Assembly: GCA_025351525.1 (NCBI GenBank)
Contig: JANXVV010000108.1
Coordinates: 1-15,746, forward strand
Reading direction: 5' to 3'
Origin: Humisphaera sp.
GTDB taxonomy: Bacteria; Planctomycetota; Phycisphaerae; Tepidisphaerales; Tepidisphaeraceae
DNA: 15,746 nt
The translations under genes and the position numbers were made by a program. The notes below the pieces were generated by a model that saw only the letters and a list, made by a program, of their open reading frames with translations, searched no databases and had not been told where the DNA came from. Shown here in pieces: positions 7,541 to 14,125 of this stretch. Position 1 is the first letter of the stretch. Each line of letters starts with the position of its first letter.

Positions 7541-8254
7541 GTGAACCTGCATGAATTCGGGATTGCCGTATCGGGCTCCCGCCTGATAGCAGCGCGCCAA
7601 AGCCCCGCCGGTGCAGATGACGGACATGGTCGACTTGCCGAAAATAAGCCCGTTACCGCCCGTTGCCATCACCACCGCATCGGCCCGAAACGCACGGATT
7701 TGCATGGTCCGCATATCCTGTGCGACGATGCCCACGCAAGAGCCTTCGTGCAGCACCGGCCATAAAAATTCCCAAAATTCGCGCTTGTTGACTTTGCCTT
7801 CCGACTCCCACTTGCGCGTCTGTTCATCGAGCGCATAAAGCAGTTGTTGCCCGGTGGTGGCACCGGCGTAAAAGGTGCGCTTGAAGAGCGAACCGCCGAA
7901 CAATCGCAGCGCGCGCTGTCCTTCCGGTGTGCGGTTGAAAGGGACGCCCATTCGGTCCAGCAGATCGATGATCTTCGGGGCCCAGTTGCACATCTCCAGC
8001 AACGGCGGCTGGTCCGCTAAAAAATCCCCGCCGAGCGCGGTCTCATCGAAGTGCATCCATTCGCTGTAACCCTGCTGGCGGGCGATATCGTTACAGGCGT
8101 TGATCCCGCCCTGCGCGCAGACCGAGTGCGACCGCTTGACGGGGACCATCGAAAACAGATCGACCTCCACCCCTTCCTCGGCCAGCTTGATCGTGCAAGC
8201 CAACCCGGCCAAACCACCCCCGACGACAATCACACGCTTTTTTACAGCAGCCAT
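7505..8254 (-). CDS. sdhA: Succinate dehydrogenase/fumarate reductase flavoprotein, N-terminal part (frameshifted)
   Basis: SdhA oxidises succinate to fumarate (or the reverse) at a covalently bound FAD in complex II on the inner membrane face. This 249-residue piece shows the FAD-binding GGGLAGL (12-18), RSHSVCAQGGINA with H43 as the expected covalent FAD ligand, and GATTGQQLLYALDEQ. It then reaches GNPEFMQVH, where intact relatives continue with PTAIPGEDKCRL. Here the frame slips, adds ten foreign residues and stops. The ATG at 8254 is chosen because it gives the family's MAAxKKRVIVVGGG start and has AGGA upstream; a start at 8308 would add 18 unrelated residues. It lies downstream of sdhC in the same direction. 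Alone it lacks the catalytic arginine and capping domain and would be inactive. Confidence 0.93.
   Translation of the reverse strand: MAAVKKRVIVVGGGLAGLACTIKLAEEGVEVDLFSMVPVKRSHSVCAQGGINACNDIARQQGYSEWMHFDETALGGDFLADQPPLLEMCNWAPKIIDLLDRMGVPFNRTPEGQRALRLFGGSLFKRTFYAGATTGQQLLYALDEQTRKWESEGKVNKREFWEFLWPVLHEGSCVGIVAQDMRTMQIRAFRADAVVMATGGNGLIFGKSTMSVICTGGALARCYQAGARYGNPEFMQVHQPQFQARISAG
7538..7544 (-). pseudogene. sdhA: Frameshift site in sdhA (one base missing)
   Basis: The minus-strand coding sequence reads GTTCACCAACCGCAATT, translating VHQPQF. Adding one C to make CACCCAACC gives VHPTAI, the near-invariant SdhA sequence, and the frame stays open to the natural stop at 6357-6359. The missing base corresponds to a GG at 7540-7541 that should be GGG on the plus strand. 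No slippery heptamer is present, so programmed frameshifting is unlikely. Either a real single-base deletion or a sequencing/assembly error in a short homopolymer would explain it. Confidence 0.88.
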
Positions 8255-8279
8255 TTTTAATTTCCTGTAGTAGTCCGCG

Positions 8280-8435
8280 CTCCGGACCCTCTTTGACTTT
8301 CTCTTCATTTAGCCCCGGGTTTACCCGGAATAACCGCGATGCTGCGAAAACCGCTGGCTTCCTGACGGTTTCCCCCGGTAAACCGGGGGCCATATGAAAA
8401 TTCTCAAGGTCACTCCAGACCTTCTTTGACTTTCT
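8280..8435. repeat. Intergenic repeat cluster between sdhC and sdhA: direct repeat around paired hairpins
   Basis: A 23-base sequence at 8280-8302 recurs at 8413-8435 with three differences (shared core CTTTGACTTTCT). The second copy overlaps the sdhC stop codon. Between them, 8312-8328 (CCGGG-TTTA-CCCGG) and 8372-8390 (CCCCCGG-TAAA-CCGGGGG) each form a hairpin and are also inverted copies of each other, so two alternative folds exist. No gene is supported here. Possible roles are mRNA processing or differential stability of sdhC and sdhA, or simply an inserted palindromic repeat. Confidence 0.65.
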
Positions 8436-9126
8436 AACGAACGATCATGCTGCCGTGCCGAATGATCGAAAACAAAGCGAGCATTCCGCAGCCGAACGTC
8501 GTCGCAAAAATCCCCATGCAGACAAATCCCCATCGCCGTTGGGCGGCCGCGCTGATCGTCAATCCCCAGGTGATCGCGGCGGTCCAGAATCCGTTCGCCA
8601 GGTGATAGCTGGAGGCCAGAATCCCCAGCGGATAAATCAAATACGCCACGCTCCAGTGGGCGGTGATATGGCGAACCGTGGTGGTCGTCGCGTGCGCGGC
8701 ATCGAATGTGAAGACGCATCCGAAAAGTCCCTTCATCCCCAGCACGTGAAAGAGGATGAATGCGACGATGACCATCGCGCTGACCCGCTGCCAAAAGTAA
8801 AACCAGTTTTTGGTGTAGTTGTATTTCCCGACATTCGGCTGGCCGGTGAACACGATCCAGATGCCGTAAATCGTGTGATAGATGATCGGCAGAAAGATGA
8901 AAACCCATTCGATCGCCAGCAGAAACGGCAACGAGTGAATCTTGTTCACCTGCTCCTGATAGACATCCGGACTCGTGCCCTGCGAGATCGTCGCATTCAC
9001 CAGCAGGTGTACGACGATGTACCCGCCAAACAGCAGGCCGGTCAGTGAATGGAGTCGGCGGAGCAGAAAATGATGTTGGCCGCCGATCACGGGAAGGGTG
9101 AAGTCGGAAGCGGTTGCGGTTGACAC
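8434..9126 (-). CDS. sdhC: Succinate dehydrogenase cytochrome b558 subunit, Bacillus-type di-heme membrane anchor
   Basis: A 230-residue integral membrane protein with five hydrophobic segments that anchors SdhA/SdhB and passes electrons to quinone through two b hemes. It lines up well with B. subtilis SdhC: RRLHSLTG (23-30), HLLVN (H40), IIYHTIYGIWIVFTG (H84), FHVLG (H127) and SSYHLANGFWTAAITWG (H175). The four His sit at the spacing of the known heme ligands and all are present. The start is GTG at 9124-9126 with AAAGGA about 9 bases upstream. A near-consensus promoter is found at 9180-9208. sdhA follows after 179 bases of repeats. The stop codon lies inside one copy of the direct repeat. 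Only one anchor gene is needed for this type, so the absence of sdhD is normal. Confidence 0.95.
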   Translation of the reverse strand: MSTATASDFTLPVIGGQHHFLLRRLHSLTGLLFGGYIVVHLLVNATISQGTSPDVYQEQVNKIHSLPFLLAIEWVFIFLPIIYHTIYGIWIVFTGQPNVGKYNYTKNWFYFWQRVSAMVIVAFILFHVLGMKGLFGCVFTFDAAHATTTTVRHITAHWSVAYLIYPLGILASSYHLANGFWTAAITWGLTISAAAQRRWGFVCMGIFATTFGCGMLALFSIIRHGSMIVR

Positions 9127-9179
9127 GGTTGCGGGTCCTTTCGTGGAACGGGAACGCTCGGATCGATCTTGTCGATGCG

Positions 9180-9208
9180 ATTATAGGAGCGGGTGAGAGG
9201 GATGCAAA
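9180..9208 (-). promoter_or_regulatory. Sigma-70-type promoter of sdhC-sdhA
   Basis: On the minus strand, a perfect TATAAT (plus coordinates 9180-9185) has TTTGCA (9203-9208) 17 bases upstream. The predicted start is near 9173, leaving a leader of about 47 bases that contains the AAAGGA ribosome-binding site at about 9136-9141. This is the strongest promoter candidate in the window. Confidence 0.68.
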
Positions 9209-9247
9209 ACGTGCGATGCGAAGGTTGAAAGCGGTGAAACTCGTCGC

Positions 9248-9276
9248 TTTACCCATGGGATGCTTGCGCCTACCCT
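9248..9276 (+). promoter_or_regulatory. Weak candidate promoter of the MFS gene
   Basis: TTTACC (9248-9253) and TACCCT (9271-9276) are 17 bases apart and would start transcription about 5 bases before the ATG at 9288. Each box matches the consensus at only four positions, so this could be chance. It is listed because the gene has no Shine-Dalgarno. Confidence 0.25.
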
Positions 9277-9287
9277 TCAACCCAACC

Positions 9288-10790
9288 ATGAGTACCGCCG
9301 CGATCATCGAAATCTCTGTCCCTACCGCCACAGTGGACCGCCGTTACGTCACTGCGGCGCTGATGATGGTGATGGTGTTGGCGTCGATGGAGCAGACGGT
9401 CACCAGCACCGCCATGCCGACGATCATTGGCGAATTGCACGGGTTCGAACACTATGCCTGGGTCGCGTCGGTCTATCTGTTGGCCTGCACCGTCAGCATG
9501 CCGTTGTATGGGCGATTGGCGGATGCGCTCGGGCGGAAGCGCGTCATTGTCGGCGCGATTCTGCTGTTTTGCATTTCGTCCGTGCTGGCGGCGTCGGCGC
9601 GCAACATGCCGCAGTTGATTCTCTATCGGGCGCTTCAGGGACTCGGGGCCGGTGGGATCATGCCGGTGGTTTTGACGATCCTCGGGGATATTTTCACCTT
9701 GAAAGAGCGCGCGGGCGTGCAGGGATTTTTCAGTGCGATCTGGGGCACCGCTTCGTTGGCCGGGCCGCTGCTCGGGGGATTTCTGGTCAAGACGCTGGGA
9801 TGGCGGTCGATTTTTTTCATCAACCTTCCGTTCGGCGCGCTCGGGCTTGGCGTCTTGCTGTGGAAGTATCACGATCTGGAGAAGCCGCACTCGACGGATC
9901 TCGATCTGCCGGGCGTTGCCGGGTTGGCGGTCACGTGTGTCAGTTTGCTGGCGGCGGTCTCGCTGTGCGGCACGGAGATGTGGTCGTGGACATGGGGCGG
10001 ATTGTTGATCGCCGGCGCGGTCATCGCGGCCGTGCTTTTTGTGCGTCACGAAAAGCGCGCCGCCAATCCCATCATGCCGCCGAATCTCATGCTGCATCGA
10101 AACATCGGCCCCGCACTATTGGGCAGCGTGCTGTTGGGCATCGGCATCTTCGGCCTGGACACCTACGTGCCGCTCTACGTGCAGGGCGGGCGCGGCGGCG
10201 GCGTGATGGCGGCGGCGGGGGTGGTCACGCCGGTCATGTTCATGTGGGCTTTGAGCAGTTTCGTGGCGGCACCGCTGGTCGTTCGGTGGGGTTTTCGCAA
10301 GACCGCCATGCTTGGCGCGATACTGGTCGTCGTGGGATTTTCAGGGCTGTTGATCTGCGCGATCGTCAACGCCTCGCCGTGGATTCTCACTGCGGCCCTG
10401 GCCATCACCGGTTTCGGTTTCGGGCCCGCCTCCATGAGCTATCTTCTGTCGGCCCAGGAATCCGTCACCTGGCAGCAGCGCGGCATCATCACCAGTAGCG
10501 TGCAGTTCTTCCGAACCATCGGTGGGGCGGTCGGCATCGGATTGCTCGGAGCGCTTTTCAACCTGCTCATCCATCCGAATCTCACCCGTTTGCAAAAGCT
10601 CGGCGTGACGCCTCGCGCCCTGCTCGACCCGATGATGCGCGAAGGCCTGCCGCCCGCGAGGCTTTCGTCGATAGGGACCATTATTTCCGGCGGGCTGATT
10701 TGGGTCTTCGCCGCGCTGGTTGTTTTTTCGCTCATCGGTGTGGCGGTCAGCGGTCTGATGTCGAAACCGATCGGTGAAAAGTTTTCCTGA
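9288..10790 (+). CDS. MFS transporter, DHA2 (EmrB/QacA-like) 14-helix drug-exporter family
   Basis: A 500-residue proton-driven exporter of the inner membrane. The N-terminal helix carries MEQTVTSTAMPTIIGEL, the family's D1-type motif with Glu where Asp is usual. Loop 2-3 has motif A, GRLADALGRKRVIVG. RALQGLGAGGIMPVV matches motif B and AIWGTASLAGPLLGGFLV matches motif C of antiporters. FINLPFGALGLG and about 14 hydrophobic segments in total fit DHA2 rather than the 12-helix DHA1. The frame is open upstream to 9114, but that would overlap sdhC and add a charged non-family N-terminus, so ATG 9288 is preferred; ATG 9255 is an alternative. No membrane-fusion partner (EmrA) or regulator is adjacent, so the substrate is unknown. 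Confidence 0.92.
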   Translation: MSTAAIIEISVPTATVDRRYVTAALMMVMVLASMEQTVTSTAMPTIIGELHGFEHYAWVASVYLLACTVSMPLYGRLADALGRKRVIVGAILLFCISSVLAASARNMPQLILYRALQGLGAGGIMPVVLTILGDIFTLKERAGVQGFFSAIWGTASLAGPLLGGFLVKTLGWRSIFFINLPFGALGLGVLLWKYHDLEKPHSTDLDLPGVAGLAVTCVSLLAAVSLCGTEMWSWTWGGLLIAGAVIAAVLFVRHEKRAANPIMPPNLMLHRNIGPALLGSVLLGIGIFGLDTYVPLYVQGGRGGGVMAAAGVVTPVMFMWALSSFVAAPLVVRWGFRKTAMLGAILVVVGFSGLLICAIVNASPWILTAALAITGFGFGPASMSYLLSAQESVTWQQRGIITSSVQFFRTIGGAVGIGLLGALFNLLIHPNLTRLQKLGVTPRALLDPMMREGLPPARLSSIGTIISGGLIWVFAALVVFSLIGVAVSGLMSKPIGEKFS

Positions 10791-10799
10791 CAAGGCGGC

Positions 10800-10832
10800 C
10801 TTCCAGCCTGCAATTCGGAAGCAGGCTGGAAG
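10800..10832. terminator. Perfect 12-bp-stem hairpin after the MFS gene
   Basis: CTTCCAGCCTGC (10800-10811) pairs exactly with GCAGGCTGGAAG (10821-10832) around a 9-base loop. It begins 10 bases after the MFS stop codon. There is no U-tract, so it may be a factor-dependent terminator, a 3'-protecting structure or a member of a dispersed palindromic repeat family. Confidence 0.55.
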
Positions 10833-10873
10833 CCCGCACCACAAACTGAACCACCACCCTGCGCCGCCGACTC

Positions 10874-10901
10874 TTGCAAAAATCCCGCCGGTTGGTAGCG
10901 T
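10874..10901 (+). promoter_or_regulatory. Possible promoter of the TPR-DUF485-symporter operon
   Basis: TTGCAA (10874-10879) and TAGCGT (10896-10901) are 16 bases apart. A start near 10908 would leave a leader of about 70 bases before the GTG at 10978. The -10 box keeps only the TA...T positions, so confidence is low. Confidence 0.35.
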
Positions 10902-10967
10902 ACTGCCTCAATGTATCGACCTGCGGCGTTGCGGGTTTCCTAAACGCCCCACACGGGCAAGCTACAT

Positions 10968-10972
10968 GGAGG
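10968..10972 (+). promoter_or_regulatory. Shine-Dalgarno GGAGG that selects a GTG start for the TPR lipoprotein
   Basis: GGAGG ends 5 bases before the in-frame GTG at 10978. It overlaps the ATG at 10966, which therefore cannot use it. The GTG start also gives a compact lipoprotein signal peptide. Confidence 0.65.
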
Positions 10973-10977
10973 TGGCT

Positions 10978-11808
10978 GTGTTTTCTTCTCGTTCACGTTC
11001 GATCCGCGTCACTCTTGCTTCACTGTTCATGGCTCCGCTGTTGACGGGATGCTCAGGCTTCTTCACGAAGTATGAGGATCCGCAGCAGGTTGGATTGAAG
11101 CTGTACCAGGAGAAGAACTACACCGAGGCCGCCGGGGCCTTCCGGACGGCGGTTCGCAAGGATCCGCGCGATTACAAATCGCAATATCTGCTGGCGGTGG
11201 CGTGCGATGCCGACAATCGCTTCCAGGAGGCGATCGAAGCTTACCGCTCGTCACTCGACATCATGATGATCACCTATGACGGCCAGGCCGACACCGAATT
11301 TCGGTTGAAGGTGCTCGATGGGCTCGCCAAGACCGTCGCCAAATCCGACACGCACGATACGCAGTTGAATGTGCTGGAGAAAAAGGCGAAGACCACGCAG
11401 AAGGCGGAGGATTTCTTCCTGCTGGCCAAGGTCTTCCGCTTTCGCGGCGACGGGGACATGGCGCTCGAGAATTACCAGCACGCCGTCCTGCTCGACAATA
11501 AAAATTTCCCGATCCTGAAGGAATATGGCCTGTACCTGCAGCGGATTGGTCAGGCCCCCCGCGCGAGCATGACGCTGTCGCAGGCGTTTCGCGTGAATGA
11601 TAAGGATGCCGAGGTGAACGGCGCGTTGCGGCAGATGGGAGTCGTTCCCGGACCGAGTTTGAAGGAAAAGGAAGAGATGGCGCAGCCGGCCATTCCGAAG
11701 GGTCCGATTCCACCGATGGATTTTCAAAAGATTCGGAGTGGGTTGGGTCTCGGGGGCGGCTCGCAACCCGCCGCGCCGGCGTCTTCGATTCAAGTCCCGC
11801 GCGATTGA
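10978..11808 (+). CDS. TPR-repeat lipoprotein
   Basis: A 276-residue predicted lipoprotein from the GTG start. The signal peptide has Arg-rich residues 1-10, a hydrophobic core VTLASLFMAPLL and the lipobox LTGC with C25 as the lipidated residue. Tetratricopeptide units follow at about 35-68 (GLKLYQEKNYTEAAGAFRTAVRKDP is part of the first, seen in pieces), 69-97, 146-175 (FFLLAKVFRFRGDGDMALENY) and 178-210. The tail (235-276) is rich in Pro, Gly and Ser and probably disordered. TPR lipoproteins usually act as scaffolds at the membrane or cell envelope; no specific partner can be named. It lies 22 bases before the DUF485 gene, so it may share the mRNA with the symporter genes. A longer ATG start at 10966 would change only four residues. 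Confidence 0.85.
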   Translation: MFSSRSRSIRVTLASLFMAPLLTGCSGFFTKYEDPQQVGLKLYQEKNYTEAAGAFRTAVRKDPRDYKSQYLLAVACDADNRFQEAIEAYRSSLDIMMITYDGQADTEFRLKVLDGLAKTVAKSDTHDTQLNVLEKKAKTTQKAEDFFLLAKVFRFRGDGDMALENYQHAVLLDNKNFPILKEYGLYLQRIGQAPRASMTLSQAFRVNDKDAEVNGALRQMGVVPGPSLKEKEEMAQPAIPKGPIPPMDFQKIRSGLGLGGGSQPAAPASSIQVPRD

Positions 11809-11830
11809 ATCGCTTTCCCAGGAGCGAAGG

Positions 11831-12088
11831 ATGAACGATTCAGAAGACCACCCGGACAACCACCCGGAGACCGTCAGCCGCAATGCGCGAAACGGGCTGT
11901 TGCTGTTCGCGGTGTATGTCGTGCTGTACGTCGGGTTCATGTTGCTGAATGCGTTCGCGAACGAGCGAATGCAGCAACCCGTTTTGGCCGGCGTGAATCT
12001 GGCCATCGTGTACGGCATGGGCCTGATCGTCGCCGCGCTGTTGCTCGCCCTGGTTTACATGTGGCTTTGTATTCCGAAAAAAAAGTAG
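11831..12088 (+). CDS. DUF485 (YjcH-like) small membrane protein
   Basis: An 85-residue protein with an acidic, His-containing soluble head (MNDSEDHPDNHPETVSRNAR) and two transmembrane helices at about 22-43 and 54-78, ending in a positive cap IPKKK. The pattern NGLLLFAVYVVLYVGFMLLNAF, then YGMGLIVAALLLALVYMWL, matches DUF485, the family of E. coli YjcH, which is encoded directly upstream of actP. The same order occurs here with a symporter of the ActP group 77 bases downstream, which strongly supports the call. The start ATG at 11831 has AGGAG at 11820-11824, 6 bases away. An accessory or assembly role for the symporter is inferred from context; the biochemical role of DUF485 is not established to my knowledge. 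Confidence 0.88.
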   Translation: MNDSEDHPDNHPETVSRNARNGLLLFAVYVVLYVGFMLLNAFANERMQQPVLAGVNLAIVYGMGLIVAALLLALVYMWLCIPKKK

Positions 12089-12097
12089 TCAGTCGTC

Positions 12098-12151
12098 AGT
12101 GGTCCGTTGTCAGTTGTTATAGACGGCATTTCCAACTGACAACGGACTACT
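12098..12151. repeat. Long hairpin and tandem repeat between the DUF485 and symporter genes
   Basis: Bases 12098-12116 pair with 12133-12151 over 19 positions, with one G-U type wobble and a 16-base loop. The right arm is followed by a direct second copy of CTGACAACGGAC, so the sequence runs as two tandem copies up to the symporter ATG. The whole block is built from TCAGT/TCCGTTG-like units, of the kind seen as dispersed intergenic repeats. It ends 14 bases before the start codon and leaves only a poor ribosome-binding site, so it could reduce translation of the symporter. Confidence 0.65.
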
Positions 12152-12165
12152 GACAACGGACAACC

Positions 12166-14112
12166 ATGCATTACGAATCGAACTTTTCCGCCATTTCCAT
12201 CTTCGCGTTCTTCGTGGCTTTTGTGCTGGGATTGTCGTTTTTCCTGGGGCGTAAGGCGCAGAGTGCCAAAGGATATTACGCGGCTCACGGGCAGATCGGG
12301 TGGTTTGTCAACGGGGTGGCATTCGCGGGGGATTATCTGTCCGCCGCTTCATTTCTCGGCATCTGCGGCATGATCGCATTCTACGGGTACGACGGGTTTC
12401 TGTACTCGATCGGCTATCTGGCGGGTTGGATCGTGGCGCTGTTCGTGATCGCGGAACCGATCAAACGGCTAGGCAAATTCACGTTCGCCGATGCGATGGA
12501 CAGCAAATTCAATTCGCCGGGGATCAAGCTGGCGGTGGCGATTTCGACGCTGGTGGTTTCGACGTTTTACCTGATCCCGCAGATGGTCGGGGCCGGGTCG
12601 CTCGTCCAGCCGTTGCTGGGTTTGAGCTACAAATGGGGAGTGCTGATGGTCGGGATCACGGTGACGATGATCGTCGTCACGGCGGGCATGGTGTCGACGA
12701 CGTGGGTGCAGTTCATCAAAGGGTCGCTGCTCGTTTTCTTTTGCTTTATTCTGGTCATCCTGATTTTAAATCGGGGGTTGACTGCGATGCCCGCAACCGG
12801 TGGACACAATGAGGATCAAATCTTTCGCGATCCTACTTGGACACACATCACACCCGCCGGCAACTGGGTCGGGAAGGAGTACGAACGTTACCGGCACCCT
12901 GACGGGCGCATTCTAACGTTTCGGGGCATCGACTTCAGAAGACAATATCCCGCGACTTACCCAAGCACTCTGCCCGTCAACTGGCCGACTCCGGTCGAGG
13001 TGCAGACGATTACGACGACCAAGTCCGGAAAACTGGTAAACGGCCTGCCCCAGTCGGCAACGAACGATCTCCATGCTGTCGGCACCGTCGCCAGTCTTCC
13101 CGATGGAAAAGGAGAGACTGGCCCGCTAGGGCCGGCATCTTTTCTTGCGACTTTGCAGAAATCGGAGATCGTCACTTGGGCCAAGGAAACAATTGTGGAG
13201 CAGGATGGTTCGTCGACGGACATTTACTATCCGAAAGTCCGCAACGGTTCCGAGCTCCTCACCCCCGGCGGCTCGCCGACGTTTGCGGGCGTGCGGACTG
13301 ACGTGCTGTCGAAGAAGTTGGATTTCCTTTCGCTCATGCTCGCCCTCTTCTGCGGCACCGCTTCGCTGCCGCATATTCTCATCCGTTATTACACCGTGAA
13401 GGATCAATCGGCTGCCCGAAAATCCACGGTGGTCGGCATCGCCACCATCGGGTTTTTCTACATTCTCACGCTCTATCTCGGGCTCGGCGCGATGACGTCC
13501 GGCGCGCTCGATCCCACCAACAACACGATGGCCGCTCCACTGCTGGCCAAGTCGTTCAGCAACACGTTGTTCGCCATCATCTCCGCCATCGCGTTCACGA
13601 CGGTGCTGGGAACCGTCTCCGGACTCATCATGGCCGGTTCCGGTGCCGTTGCGCACGACCTGATGGAAAGCTATTTCAAAGTGCCGATGGACGATCACCA
13701 GAAGGTGTTCTACGGCAAATGCACCGCTGCGGTGATCGGGGTCATCGCGATGGGATTGGGCATCGCTTTCGAAAAGCTGAATCCCAGCTTTCTCGTCGGA
13801 TGGGCGTTCAACATCGCCGCGTCGGCAAATCTGCCGGCACTGGTCATGCTGCTGTTCTGGAAGCGCACGACCCGGCAGGGAATTATCTCGGCGGTCAGCA
13901 TCGGGATGATCTCATCCCTCGGCTGGATTCTGCTGTCGGCACAATGCTTCAAGGATGTGTACGGGATTGACCCGACGAGATCGCCCGTGCCGTTTTCGCA
14001 GCCGGGCCTGGTGACGATCCCGCTGGGGTTTGTGGTGCTGGTGGTGGTGTCGCTGATGACGGGAGCGAAGGCGGAGTCGCCGCGGCGCGGTTTTGAGGTG
14101 GTCGGGCATTGA
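12166..14112 (+). CDS. Sodium:solute symporter, ActP-like cation/acetate symporter with large extramembrane insert
   Basis: A 648-residue protein of the SSS family, about 100 residues longer than E. coli ActP. The match to ActP is close: GDYLSAASFLGICG (55-68), GYDGFLYSIGYLAGW (74-88), RLGKFTFADA (101-110), LIPQMVGAGSLV (136-147), STTWVQFIKG (177-186), then GTASLPHILIRYYTVKD (397-413) and ASANLPALVMLLFWKRTTRQG (551-571). These cover the Na+-site and substrate helices. Residues about 203-384 are a hydrophilic insert where ActP has a loop of roughly 45. With the N-terminus outside, this loop after helix 6 would face the periplasm. DUF485 lies directly upstream as in yjcH-actP. Acetate or another short carboxylate is likely; the insert makes the exact substrate uncertain. 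The ribosome-binding site is weak. Confidence 0.9.
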   Translation: MHYESNFSAISIFAFFVAFVLGLSFFLGRKAQSAKGYYAAHGQIGWFVNGVAFAGDYLSAASFLGICGMIAFYGYDGFLYSIGYLAGWIVALFVIAEPIKRLGKFTFADAMDSKFNSPGIKLAVAISTLVVSTFYLIPQMVGAGSLVQPLLGLSYKWGVLMVGITVTMIVVTAGMVSTTWVQFIKGSLLVFFCFILVILILNRGLTAMPATGGHNEDQIFRDPTWTHITPAGNWVGKEYERYRHPDGRILTFRGIDFRRQYPATYPSTLPVNWPTPVEVQTITTTKSGKLVNGLPQSATNDLHAVGTVASLPDGKGETGPLGPASFLATLQKSEIVTWAKETIVEQDGSSTDIYYPKVRNGSELLTPGGSPTFAGVRTDVLSKKLDFLSLMLALFCGTASLPHILIRYYTVKDQSAARKSTVVGIATIGFFYILTLYLGLGAMTSGALDPTNNTMAAPLLAKSFSNTLFAIISAIAFTTVLGTVSGLIMAGSGAVAHDLMESYFKVPMDDHQKVFYGKCTAAVIGVIAMGLGIAFEKLNPSFLVGWAFNIAASANLPALVMLLFWKRTTRQGIISAVSIGMISSLGWILLSAQCFKDVYGIDPTRSPVPFSQPGLVTIPLGFVVLVVVSLMTGAKAESPRRGFEVVGH

Positions 14113-14125
14113 TCCGGAATGCAAC

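Noticed and set aside
7535..7545. Programmed -1 frameshifting to join the two sdhA frames
   Set aside because: Re-reading one C after CAC would restore the frame, but there is no slippery heptamer and no evident downstream pseudoknot. A one-base deletion or error is simpler.
8255..8308. An 18-residue N-terminal extension of SdhA (MKRKSKRVRSADYYRKLK)
   Set aside because: The extension is encoded by the repeat/leader sequence, does not resemble SdhA, and the ATG at 8254 has its own AGGA site and gives the family N-terminus.
8321..9331. A long minus-strand frame covering sdhC
   Set aside because: It is out of frame with sdhC, whose heme ligands and helices are unambiguous. Its composition is low in hydrophobic runs and repeat-derived at one end.
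9260..10498. A 412-codon plus-strand frame overlapping the MFS gene
   Set aside because: It is Arg/His/Gly-rich with no hydrophobic segments or motifs, whereas the MFS frame shows all family motifs. It is an out-of-frame shadow.
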